61,095 bases of DNA from Betaproteobacteria bacterium (lineage in GTDB: Bacteria > Pseudomonadota > Gammaproteobacteria > Burkholderiales > Rhodocyclaceae), in the NCBI GenBank assembly GCA_016194935.1, contig JACQAO010000017.1, positions 1 to 61,095 of the forward strand, read 5' to 3'. Shown in pieces: positions 26,285 to 34,581 of this stretch. The notes under the pieces were generated by a model. That model was not told where the DNA came from, did no database searches, and saw only the letters and a program-made list of their open reading frames with translations. Within the stretch, counting starts at the first letter, position 1, and each line of letters opens with the position of its first letter. The translations under genes were made by a program, and so were the position numbers.

Positions 26285-27174
26285 GATTCGAGTAGAGCGA
26301 CAGCGGACTCGCCCAGAAATTTCACCATACGTCGCGCGGGCTGAGACAGTGGCGCCACGTTGGGAGTGAGCAGAAAAAGCTGCACCGGAATTGCCGGAGT
26401 CAGCGGGCGGGCAATGACGCGGCTCGGATCGGCGCCGGCGGCGGTGAAGGGGTCGACCACCGCCATTGCCACGGCGGCTTCGGCGAGTGAGCGCGCCAGG
26501 CCGTAGGTTTGCACGGTGATGCGCGTCAACACTTGCACGCCGTGTTCGTCACAGGCGCTGAGCACCCGGTTGCCCAGGGGATCGTCTTCGGGCAGGCCGA
26601 CCAGGTCGCCTGTCAGCGCGCTGATGTGAAGGGGGCCGCTTTTCTGGCCTTCAACGCTGTCTCTATGGCACAGGGCCATCATCTGCCCGGTGGCGAGGGA
26701 TTCGACTTTGATGTTGGGATGTCTTGGGTCCCACAATGACAAGGCAAGGTCGGTTTCGCCCAGCAGCAGTGCGTTGACGATCTCCCGCGTATGGTTGGTG
26801 GAGAGCACGCAGTTGCCTTTGGGAAACGCTTTGACCCAGTGCTGCATTGCCTCCGGTATCACAGACAGACCCAGGGTAGGCGTCGCCATCACGCGCAGCG
26901 ATTCGGTTTCATCGCGCCGGAAACTTGCCGCCATGCGGCGGATCGCGGCCAGATCCTTGTTCATCCGGTCGACTTCGACGAACAGCCGATGCGCCTCCGG
27001 CGTCGGGTAGAGTTTGCCGCGCACCCGTTCGAACAGGGAAATCTTCAGCCGCGCTTCGCAGTGCTGCAACACCTTGGTGACGGCAGGCTGGGAAATGTGC
27101 AGCAGCAGCGCCGCGCCGCTGACGGTACCTGCCTGCATCACCGCGTGGAACACCTCAATATGACGCAGGCGCAT
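26281..27174 (-). CDS. LysR-type transcriptional regulator
   Basis: A 297-residue LTTR with an N-terminal winged helix-turn-helix (RLRHIEVFHAVMQAGTVSGAALLLHISQPAVTKVLQ) and a C-terminal substrate-binding domain. It lies 2 bases after the binding-protein gene and is followed by ddpX with a 4-base overlap. The perfect T-N11-A palindrome at 28787-28801, before the operon, is its likely site. The inducer is unknown; a wall peptide or D-amino acid would fit. Confidence 0.9.
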   Translation of the reverse strand: MRLRHIEVFHAVMQAGTVSGAALLLHISQPAVTKVLQHCEARLKISLFERVRGKLYPTPEAHRLFVEVDRMNKDLAAIRRMAASFRRDETESLRVMATPTLGLSVIPEAMQHWVKAFPKGNCVLSTNHTREIVNALLLGETDLALSLWDPRHPNIKVESLATGQMMALCHRDSVEGQKSGPLHISALTGDLVGLPEDDPLGNRVLSACDEHGVQVLTRITVQTYGLARSLAEAAVAMAVVDPFTAAGADPSRVIARPLTPAIPVQLFLLTPNVAPLSQPARRMVKFLGESAVALLES

Positions 27175-27176
27175 AT

Positions 27177-28763
27177 TCAGTGATCCTCGCGGCGATAGAC
27201 ATTTTCAAAACCGACGCTGCCGTTGGGCGCCATGATGAAGCCTTCCACATCGCGGGTCATGGGGATGTATACCGTCGAGTGCGCCATGGTGATCCACGGA
27301 CGTTCGCGCTTGAAAATTTCCTGCGCTTTTTCATACAGCGCAATGCGTTTCTTCTGGTCTGTGGTGGCGCGGGCGCCTGCCACCAGGGCATCGAATTCCT
27401 TGTTGCAAAATTTAACGCCGGTGGTGTTGACGGCGCAAGTCAGGGTGGGCGAGAGAAAATCGTCGGCATCGCCCGTATCGCCGGACCAGCCGCTCATATA
27501 TACATTGTGTTCGCCGAGGTTGGCGCGTTTGAGGTATTCGCCCCATTCATAGGTTTTGATGTTGGCCTTGACCCCGATCTTTGCCCAGTCCTGCTGGATC
27601 ATTTGCGCCATGAGCTGCCCGTCGGGGTTGGTCGGACGCACCACCGGCAGCGCCCACAGATCAATTGTGAAGCCGTTTGGATAGCCGCCTTTTGCCAGCA
27701 GTTTGCGCGCGCGGGCGGGGTTGTATTCATTTTTGAGCTTCTTGTTGTAGCCCGGAATCGCCGGTGGAAAGGCACTGACGGCCTGCATGGCGTCGCCGCG
27801 CGGAAACAGCACACGGAACAGGGCGTCCCGGTCGATGGCGATGTCCAGCGCTTCCCGCACGTTGCGATTGTCCGTCGGCGGTTTTTTCATGTTGAACGAA
27901 AGATAGGAAATGTTCAGCGCCTGAATCTTCCGGATGACGATATTTTTGCTGTCTTCCAGCGCGCTGATGTCGACATCGCGGATCGCCGCCGCAATCTGGC
28001 ACTCGCCCAGGCGCAGTTTCTGCACCCGCACGCTGGGTTCGCGGCTGAAGGAATAAATCAATTGCCGGGTGCGTTGCGGCTGGCCCCAATAGTCGGGATT
28101 GGCTTCCATGCGCAGCACATCATCCTTCTTGTAACTGTGGAACCGGTACGGCCCGGTGCCGACTGGGTAATTGTTGATGTCGCTGGCGCGCCCGCTGCGC
28201 AACAACTGTTCGGCGTACTGCGCGCTCTGGATGGCGGCGAAAGGCATGGCGAAATAAGACAGGAAAATGCTGTTCGGCGCGTTCAGGCGAAAGCGCACGG
28301 TGTGCTCGTCAATTTTGTCGATCCCGGCGATCTGAGCGGCCAGGCCGAGATTTTGCGGATAGACGAATTGCGCCGGGAAGGCCTTGTTGAACGGCAGCGC
28401 CGGATCGATGAAGCGCTGGAAGGTGAATATCACGTCATCGGCATTCAGCGTGCGCGTCGGGGTGAAGTAGGGCGTCGTGTGGAAGCGCACATCCCGGCGC
28501 AGATGAAAGGTAATGCTCTTGGCATCCGGCGCCTGTTCCCAGGAACTGGCCAGTTTGGGGATGATCTCCGTCGAGCCGCGCCGAAACGCCGCCAACCCCT
28601 GGAACATCTGATTGGTGACATTGCTGGTGCTCGAACTGTCCCACAGGCCGGGGTCGAAACCCTGCGGCGAGGCGTCGGCGCAATACACCAAAGGTTTCGC
28701 GGCAAACGCCAGGTTTGCAGCAACCGAAATACACAGTCCCAGCAGAAATTTTTGATATCGCAT
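27177..28763 (-). CDS. Periplasmic dipeptide/oligopeptide-binding protein (DppA/MppA-like)
   Basis: A 528-residue SBP family 5 protein with a signal peptide (MRYQKFLLGLCISVAANLAFA). Family segments include KLASSWEQAPDAKSITFHLR, YPVGTGPYRFHSYKKDD and REALDIAIDRDALFR. It is the probable substrate-capture partner of OppBCDF, whose operon starts 7 kb away and lacks one. As first gene of an operon with a D-Ala-D-Ala dipeptidase, it probably binds D-Ala-containing or murein peptides (as DppA and MppA do). This is inference. Confidence 0.9.
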   Translation of the reverse strand: MRYQKFLLGLCISVAANLAFAAKPLVYCADASPQGFDPGLWDSSSTSNVTNQMFQGLAAFRRGSTEIIPKLASSWEQAPDAKSITFHLRRDVRFHTTPYFTPTRTLNADDVIFTFQRFIDPALPFNKAFPAQFVYPQNLGLAAQIAGIDKIDEHTVRFRLNAPNSIFLSYFAMPFAAIQSAQYAEQLLRSGRASDINNYPVGTGPYRFHSYKKDDVLRMEANPDYWGQPQRTRQLIYSFSREPSVRVQKLRLGECQIAAAIRDVDISALEDSKNIVIRKIQALNISYLSFNMKKPPTDNRNVREALDIAIDRDALFRVLFPRGDAMQAVSAFPPAIPGYNKKLKNEYNPARARKLLAKGGYPNGFTIDLWALPVVRPTNPDGQLMAQMIQQDWAKIGVKANIKTYEWGEYLKRANLGEHNVYMSGWSGDTGDADDFLSPTLTCAVNTTGVKFCNKEFDALVAGARATTDQKKRIALYEKAQEIFKRERPWITMAHSTVYIPMTRDVEGFIMAPNGSVGFENVYRREDH

Positions 28764-28786
28764 CGCGCACGCCCATGTGTCAGTCC

Positions 28787-28801
28787 ATAACCGTAAGTTA
28801 T
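28787..28801. promoter_or_regulatory. LysR-type operator (T-N11-A palindrome)
   Basis: ATAAC-CGTAA-GTTAT: 5-bp perfect arms with exact T-N11-A spacing, in the 102-base gap between the divergent binding-protein operon and ampG. The cognate regulator is probably the LysR protein encoded in the leftward operon. Confidence 0.6.
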
Positions 28802-28865
28802 CTTCCGGTCAGGCGCTTGTCAATGGATGTGCTATGGTCTGCGTTTACCAATCATATCGTCCGTG

Positions 28866-30143
28866 ATGACCGCTTCAGATACCGGCAAGCTTTTGCGCTG
28901 GATACCCACCCTGTATTTCGCCCAGGGCTTGCCCTACGTCGCCGTGATGACGCTGTCGGTGGTGATGTACAAGAATCTGGCGTTGAGCAATACCGAGATC
29001 GCCTTGTATACCAGCTGGTTGTACCTGCCCTGGGTAATCAAGCCGCTGTGGGCGCCGTTGGTGGATTTGGTTGGCAGCAAGCGCGGCTGGGTGGTCGGTA
29101 CGCAGTTGCTGGTGGGCGGCGGGCTGGCTGCGGTGGGGCTGCTGTTGCCGGTGACGGACTTCGTGCGCTGGACCCTGGTGGCTTTCTGGCTGATGGCCTT
29201 CAGTTCTGCGACCCACGATATTGCGGCAGACGGTTTTTACATGCTGGCCCTGCATCCGCATCAGCAGGCGGCATACGTTGGCGTGCGCAGTACCTTCTAT
29301 CGTTTGGCGATGATCGCCGGACAGGGCGGCCTGGTCTACCTGGCAGGCATGTTGCAGGCGCGTAGCGGCAGTTTTTTTCTTGCCTGGCAAGGCGTTTTTC
29401 TGCTCATGTCGGCGTCATTTTTTGTATTTGCCATGTATCACCGCTGGATATTGCCGCGACCCGCTGGCGACACTTTGCAGGACTGGCCGTTGTCATCGTT
29501 GGGACGCGACTTTATCGCCGTCTTCAGCGCTTTTTTCAAGCGGCCCGGCATCGGCGTGATGCTGACCTTCCTGCTGCTGTACCGCTTCCCCGAAGCGCAA
29601 TTGCTCAAGCTGGCCGTGCCGTTTCTGCTGGATCCGCCATCTGCCGGAGGACTGGGGTTGTCGACCCAGGAGGTCGGTATCGTGTATGGCACGGTAGGCG
29701 TGACGGCGCTTACCATCGGTGGAATTCTGGGGGGGCTGGCGATCGCGCGCTTCGGCTTGCGCCAGGCGATCTGGCCGCTGGTGTTATGCGTGCATCTGCC
29801 GAACCTGATCTTCGTGCTGCTGGCTTTTTATCTGCCGGTCAATCTGTGGCTGGTGGGTAGCGCACTGGCGGTCGAGCAATTCGGCTACGGTTTCGGCTTC
29901 ACTGCTTACATGTTGTACATGATCATGATTTCCCGAGGGCCGCACCAGACGGCGCACTACGCGATCTGCACCGGGTTCATGGCGCTCGGGATGATGTTGC
30001 CGGGAATGTTCAGCGGCTGGCTGCAAGCGCAGTTGGGTTACCTGAATTTTTTCATCTGGGTATGCGCGGCGGCAATTCCTTCGCTATACGTAGTGTCGCT
30101 GGTGAAGATCGACGCGCGCTTCGGCAAAAAGGATCCCGGGTAG
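28866..30143 (+). CDS. ampG: AmpG-type muropeptide permease (MFS)
   Basis: A 425-residue major-facilitator protein with about 12 membrane segments and AmpG-family motifs (WIPTLYFAQGLPYV, YTSWLYLPWVIKPLWAPLVD, SSATHDIAADGFYM). AmpG imports GlcNAc-anhydro-MurNAc and its peptides into the cytoplasm by proton symport. The start is ATG 28866; the frame begins at 28827. Divergent from the binding-protein operon with a LysR-type box between them. Other AmpG-like permeases carry unrelated cargo, but this context favours muropeptides. Confidence 0.87.
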   Translation: MTASDTGKLLRWIPTLYFAQGLPYVAVMTLSVVMYKNLALSNTEIALYTSWLYLPWVIKPLWAPLVDLVGSKRGWVVGTQLLVGGGLAAVGLLLPVTDFVRWTLVAFWLMAFSSATHDIAADGFYMLALHPHQQAAYVGVRSTFYRLAMIAGQGGLVYLAGMLQARSGSFFLAWQGVFLLMSASFFVFAMYHRWILPRPAGDTLQDWPLSSLGRDFIAVFSAFFKRPGIGVMLTFLLLYRFPEAQLLKLAVPFLLDPPSAGGLGLSTQEVGIVYGTVGVTALTIGGILGGLAIARFGLRQAIWPLVLCVHLPNLIFVLLAFYLPVNLWLVGSALAVEQFGYGFGFTAYMLYMIMISRGPHQTAHYAICTGFMALGMMLPGMFSGWLQAQLGYLNFFIWVCAAAIPSLYVVSLVKIDARFGKKDPG

Positions 30144-30159
30144 CCCCGAGTAACGATTG

Positions 30160-31749
30160 TCAGCCATCGTAGCGTAGTGTTCCACGCGGACCTTCTGCTC
30201 CTGCGCGATTAACCAGACTGACCACAACCGCGGAGATTTCGCCGCGCTGCGCATCACTGGACAGATCGATCACCGTTTGCGTTGCGGGTTGTGTGGTAAA
30301 GCGCCACTCGTGTGCATAGCGCCGCCAGATGGCTAGCAGGTTCACTTCGGAACCGGCATCGAATTTCACTTCCGCGAGGCGCACGCCTGATGCAACAAGC
30401 TGTGGCATAGGCGGCGCGGCCAGCTTCAACCAGGGCGCTGCCGGTACCAGCGCCGGTTCGGCATAGGTGGATGCGGCCAGGCGTGTTGCGATGTCCTGGC
30501 GATTCTGCGCCAGCGCCACCATGCTGAAATGAATGTGGCCGCGGTCGCTCGACTGGCTGCGCGCCAGGGCAATCTGCGCAATGATTTCGTCCGCAGACCA
30601 GTTTTTCTGCGCAGTGCCGATGCCGATGCCGATGCCGATGCCAATCTGGCTGGTGAATAAACCCGGCCAGACGTGCCGCCCTTGCGGATTCTGTTGCAGC
30701 CAGTAGTCGTACAGAACGCCAAAGGCCTGCGCGGGCTGATTGATGGGCCAGTACAACTGTGGCGCCAGGTAGTCAAGCCAGCCTTGCTTCAGCCAGTGTT
30801 CCACGTCGGCATAAATCTGGTCGTACTGGCTGAACCCGGTGATGCCGGCCGGGCGGCGCTCTGGCCGTCCCACGCCAAACGGGCTGATGCCGACTTTCAG
30901 CCAGGGCTTGATGCTGCGTACAGTACGATAAAGCTGTTCGACGAAACGATTGACGTTGTCCCTGCGCCAATCGTTGCGCGTCAGTTTGTCGCCGGAGGCA
31001 AGATATGCTTGCCAACTGGCGTTGTCCGGAAACTCCAGCCATCGCTTGCTGGCGTCGGCGCCGGCGCTGTCCGGCGCTTCAATCGGGTAGGGATAAAAAT
31101 AGTCGTCGATATGCACGCCGTCCACGTCATAGCGGCGCGCCACATCGGCGATCACCGCCAGCGACTGTTCAACGGCCTGGGCATTGCCCGGGTCGAGCCA
31201 TAACTGGTCGCCATAGCTGAGAACCGCGTCCGGATGACGTCGCGCAAAATGCGTTTCCGACAAGGGACTCCTGGCGGACGAATGGCGTGCGCGAAATGGA
31301 TTGAACCAGGCGTGCAGTTCAATGCCGCGTCGATGCGCTTCCGCTACCCAGAAAGCGAGTGGGTCATAGAGTGGTTGCGGCGGCTGGCCCTGCGTGCCGG
31401 TGAGATACTCCGACCAGGGTTCCAGATCCGAGGCATACAGCGCATCGGCGGCTGGCCGTACCTGAAGTATGACGGCATTCAGGCGCAGGCTCTGTGCGCG
31501 GTCGAGCAAGGCTGTGGCTTCCGCCATTTGTGCCGACGCGGGCAGACCGGGACGGCTCGGCCAGTCGATATTCGCCACGCTGGCGACCCATACGCCGCGA
31601 AATTCGCGCGGCGCAGGCGGCGGCATCATTGCATCGGCGGGAAAATCCACGCCGGGTGTCCGCAACCGGGCGCAACTGCTAACGCTTAGCGCCAGCACGC
31701 CCGCCGCTTGCACCGCGCAGGCACGCATGAACGCGCGACGATCAGGCAA
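30160..31749 (-). CDS. DigH/YddW-like peptidoglycan glycosyl hydrolase (GHL10)
   Basis: A 529-residue exported lipoprotein with a twin-arginine type leader (DRRAFMRACAVQAAGVLAL) and lipobox SVSSC. The GHL10/DUF187 barrel is clear: EFRGVWVASVANIDWPS, NAVILQVRPAADALY, YDVDGVHIDDYFYPYP. E. coli DigH (YddW) hydrolyses glycan strands stripped of stem peptides. That activity would free MurNAc-containing sugars with a normal reducing end. The in-frame hexamer GATGCC is repeated at 30615-30643 (Gly-Ile repeats). Overlaps murQ by 8 bases. Confidence 0.82.
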   Translation of the reverse strand: MPDRRAFMRACAVQAAGVLALSVSSCARLRTPGVDFPADAMMPPPAPREFRGVWVASVANIDWPSRPGLPASAQMAEATALLDRAQSLRLNAVILQVRPAADALYASDLEPWSEYLTGTQGQPPQPLYDPLAFWVAEAHRRGIELHAWFNPFRARHSSARSPLSETHFARRHPDAVLSYGDQLWLDPGNAQAVEQSLAVIADVARRYDVDGVHIDDYFYPYPIEAPDSAGADASKRWLEFPDNASWQAYLASGDKLTRNDWRRDNVNRFVEQLYRTVRSIKPWLKVGISPFGVGRPERRPAGITGFSQYDQIYADVEHWLKQGWLDYLAPQLYWPINQPAQAFGVLYDYWLQQNPQGRHVWPGLFTSQIGIGIGIGIGTAQKNWSADEIIAQIALARSQSSDRGHIHFSMVALAQNRQDIATRLAASTYAEPALVPAAPWLKLAAPPMPQLVASGVRLAEVKFDAGSEVNLLAIWRRYAHEWRFTTQPATQTVIDLSSDAQRGEISAVVVSLVNRAGAEGPRGTLRYDG

Positions 31750-32620
31750 GCGCGCGCCTCACGCTGCCGGCATGGGCTTCGAGCAGGGCGTCCGCCGCGT
31801 CGACGCCAATATCCTTGGCAAGCGCCACGATTGCGGTCTTGACCCGGTAGTTGCAAGTTTCGAGCACGCTGCGAGCGCGTTCCTCATCGGCCCCCGTGGC
31901 CAGCACAGCCAGGTGTACGGCTCGACGATACAGTTTGGCATTAGTTGGTTGCAGGTCCACCATCAGGTTGCCGTAGACTTTGTTGAGCCGCACCATGATG
32001 GCGCTGGAGAGGGTATTGAGCGCGATTTTCTGCGCCGTGCCGGCCTTCAGCCGGGTGCTGCCGGAGATGACTTCGCTGCCGGTGGCGAGAGTAATGCCGA
32101 TTTCGGCCTGGCGGGTAACCGCCGCATCGGGGTTATTCGCCAGGCCGATGGTCAGCGCGCCTGCAGCGCGCGCGGCTTTGATTGCTCCGAGTACATAGGG
32201 CGTCGCGCCCGATGCCGCCAGCAGGATCACTACATCGTGCTGGCCGACACCCACGCCAGCAATATCCTTGGCGCCTTGATCTGCATTGTCCTCGGCGCCT
32301 TCGATGGCACGGTACATTGCCCGCTCGCCACCGGCGATCAACGCAATGGCGCGTTCGGAAGGCCAGGAAAAAGTCGGCAGCAACTCGACGCTGTCGAGTA
32401 CGCCGAGGCGTCCGGAGGTTCCCGCGCCGACGTACACCAGCCGCCCGCCCCGGGCCAGCCGCTGCGCCGCTTGATCCACGGCGCGCGCCAGATCAACCGT
32501 AGCTGTACGCACCGCGCTGACGGCCTGGCGTTGATCGTCAACCAAGGCTGCGACCAAATCTTCGGTTGAATACTGGTCGAGTTGAGCGTGCAGCGGGTTG
32601 GGCGTTTCTGTAGTCGGCAT
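31742..32620 (-). CDS. murQ: N-acetylmuramic acid 6-phosphate etherase
   Basis: Cleaves the lactyl ether of MurNAc-6-P to GlcNAc-6-P and D-lactate. This 292-residue SIS protein has the family signatures VYVGAGTSGRLGVLDSVELLP, the GGERAMYRAIEGAEDN catalytic-Glu region and SEVISGSTRLKAGTAQK. Length is normal. It lies 31 bases after the kinase gene and overlaps the DigH-like gene. Its product goes to NagA and NagB-II. It is a firm marker of MurNAc catabolism. Confidence 0.95.
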   Translation of the reverse strand: MPTTETPNPLHAQLDQYSTEDLVAALVDDQRQAVSAVRTATVDLARAVDQAAQRLARGGRLVYVGAGTSGRLGVLDSVELLPTFSWPSERAIALIAGGERAMYRAIEGAEDNADQGAKDIAGVGVGQHDVVILLAASGATPYVLGAIKAARAAGALTIGLANNPDAAVTRQAEIGITLATGSEVISGSTRLKAGTAQKIALNTLSSAIMVRLNKVYGNLMVDLQPTNAKLYRRAVHLAVLATGADEERARSVLETCNYRVKTAIVALAKDIGVDAADALLEAHAGSVRRALA

Positions 32621-32651
32621 GGCGTGAGCTTACTCTGTCGGTCAGTGAAGT

Positions 32652-33569
32652 CTAAATTATTGCGAGGTCTTCGCGGATCATCAACACTGCGCCATTGACG
32701 GCGTCGCTGGCTGGTTCCACGCAACGCGCTCGCGTCTGTTCTGGTAGCAGGGGCTGCAAGCGTCGGCCCACGCTGCCGAGTATGCAGATCGGCAGGCTGT
32801 GTGTGGAGTCCATCGTGATGACCAGCGTATGCAAGGCGGCGGCGGCGGCATAAAGTAATTCCGCTGCCTTGGGGTCCGCAGTGGCGCTGTCGAAAACCGC
32901 AGGCGCCAGTTGCGCATAGGTGAATTGGCTGGCGTTGGCTTCCCATGCCAGTATTTCAGCGCGTGTCGCGCCGGTGAGCGCCCAAACTGCGTGCGCCAGC
33001 GGTCCTGCCAGCACGCGGCCATCTGCTGCTTGCTGTGCTGCACATAGCGCACGCAAACCCAGCCATGCGCCGGAACCTTCGTCGCCGGACGGGAAGCCCC
33101 AGCCACCGACAGAGACGCGCCGGCCATCGGCATGGCGCGCCAGCCCGGCACTGCCGGTGCCGGCGATTACGATGGCGCCCGCTAGCCCGAGGTGTGCGCC
33201 GATCAGCGCGGTGTAGGCGTCGGAGTCCAGCCGCAACATGCCGTAATCGTGCGCGCGACGGAGCAATTCTTCCGCCCGCGCGCTGATTCCGGTACCCGCG
33301 AGACCCATGCCGACTGCGCATTGTTGTTGCGGCGGCTGCGGCAGATGCGCTGCCTGGAATGCTTTGGCGATGGCTTCCGAGGTATTGGACAGCGCCTGGT
33401 CGACGCCTTGCGAAAGGCCGGAGGGTCCCGCTTCGCCATATCCCAGCACGCTGCCTTCAAGACTCGTCAGGCGCGCGCGGGTGAGGCTGCCGCCGCCATC
33501 CACGCCGACGATGTAGCGAATTTCACCGGCGCCGGCGTGGCGGTAGAAATTGACGGTTGTGTCGGTCAT
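32652..33569 (-). CDS. BadF/BadG-type amino-sugar kinase (GlcNAc/MurNAc kinase candidate)
   Basis: A 305-residue ASKHA-fold kinase of the BadF/BadG/BcrA/BcrD family: phosphate-binding GVDGGGSLTRARL, AIVIAGTGSAGLARH, VGGWGFPSGDEGSGAWLG. Relatives phosphorylate GlcNAc (NAGK), and Clostridium MurK phosphorylates both MurNAc and GlcNAc. Next to murQ, MurNAc-6-P formation is the likely role, since no anmK is present. The ATG at 33569 overlaps the upstream gene's stop (ATGA). Confidence 0.85.
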   Translation of the reverse strand: MTDTTVNFYRHAGAGEIRYIVGVDGGGSLTRARLTSLEGSVLGYGEAGPSGLSQGVDQALSNTSEAIAKAFQAAHLPQPPQQQCAVGMGLAGTGISARAEELLRRAHDYGMLRLDSDAYTALIGAHLGLAGAIVIAGTGSAGLARHADGRRVSVGGWGFPSGDEGSGAWLGLRALCAAQQAADGRVLAGPLAHAVWALTGATRAEILAWEANASQFTYAQLAPAVFDSATADPKAAELLYAAAAALHTLVITMDSTHSLPICILGSVGRRLQPLLPEQTRARCVEPASDAVNGAVLMIREDLAII

Positions 33570-34477
33570 GAGGGAAGCTGGAATCTTGTTCCGGCATCTG
33601 CAAAATACACCCACTCGGTTCCCGGCTTCGCCAGTGGATCGGGAAACAGCAAGCAGGCATCGTTGTCAGCGCGCAGCTCTTCGCCACCGCCAAATGTGCC
33701 GATCAACTCCCCTGCCTTGACTGCATCGAAACTCTGCCAGGCGCGGGAGAATCGGTCGGCTTCGCCGCGCCGCACGATTTTTCGCCCATAGCGCACCGAC
33801 ACTGGTTTGGAGACGGGTGCGGGAACCGGCGCGGCTAGCATTCGAAAGTAGGCCAGGGCGTTGAGAATGGCGCGATAGGCGACTTTCGGCGCGGCGGGGT
33901 CTGCGTGTTGACCGCATTCCAGGGTCACGCCGTAGCGGCCATTGGCGCGCATGAAAATGGCGGTGCTGGCGCCGCCCTCTGGCGGAACCGGCAACGTGGT
34001 GAGGATCGGAACACCTTCGACGAAGTGGTTCACCCCCAGGTGTTTGGCAAACTCCACTTCCTCGTGCGACTTGATGAAAGGCGCAGCGGGGCCGATTACG
34101 ACGAAAGGCTGGCCGGGACTCTGGAACGAGTGCAAATCGAGGAGTACCTCATGCGCAAGCAACAACGGGCAAAGCGCATTGGCGACATGTTCCTCAAAAT
34201 TGGCAGGACTGTCATGCAACCTGATTTTACGGTTGAGATCACCTTCGCCTTCGCGTCGTCCCATACGGAATGCCAGGGGATTGCACACCGGCAGCAAGGT
34301 CAGTTGGCCGCGTTGCAGCGGGTGCTGCCCGTCTGCAATTTCAGCCTGAAGCCGGCGGATTGCCTGCGTCCCACAAGTCTCCACGCCGTGCACGGCGCCG
34401 GTGACGATCAATCGCGGTCCGGGGTTAAGGCTGCGCAAAGTTTGCCAGGTCAGAGTGGTGTCGGCGGGAGCGTACAT
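33566..34477 (-). CDS. Succinylglutamate desuccinylase/aspartoacylase-family zinc hydrolase
   Basis: A 303-residue M14-like metallohydrolase with zinc motif HGVETCG (H-x-x-E), substrate-arginine region GEGDLNRKIR and the third ligand in LLDLHSFQSPG. Family members remove acyl groups from amino acids or cut peptide ends. In this operon (hydrolase-kinase-murQ-digH) an amide of a muropeptide is a reasonable target, comparable to MpaA; this is not shown by the sequence. No signal peptide. Confidence 0.72.
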   Translation of the reverse strand: MYAPADTTLTWQTLRSLNPGPRLIVTGAVHGVETCGTQAIRRLQAEIADGQHPLQRGQLTLLPVCNPLAFRMGRREGEGDLNRKIRLHDSPANFEEHVANALCPLLLAHEVLLDLHSFQSPGQPFVVIGPAAPFIKSHEEVEFAKHLGVNHFVEGVPILTTLPVPPEGGASTAIFMRANGRYGVTLECGQHADPAAPKVAYRAILNALAYFRMLAAPVPAPVSKPVSVRYGRKIVRRGEADRFSRAWQSFDAVKAGELIGTFGGGEELRADNDACLLFPDPLAKPGTEWVYFADAGTRFQLPS

Positions 34478-34581
34478 GGATACATGGGTGCATGGATAAA
34501 TTTGCTGGATGATATTTGAAATCGGGGATGAAAACCGGCGGCCACGCTACAATGCAGTTTCCACAGACTAGCCAGGTCAAT

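Noticed and set aside
27180-28790. 536-codon plus-strand ORF
   Set aside because: Antisense shadow of the peptide-binding protein gene caused by high GC at third positions.
30615-30643. Short tandem repeat considered as a CRISPR or phase-variation tract
   Set aside because: Six-base unit inside a coding frame with no spacers; length changes keep the frame, so no on/off switching.
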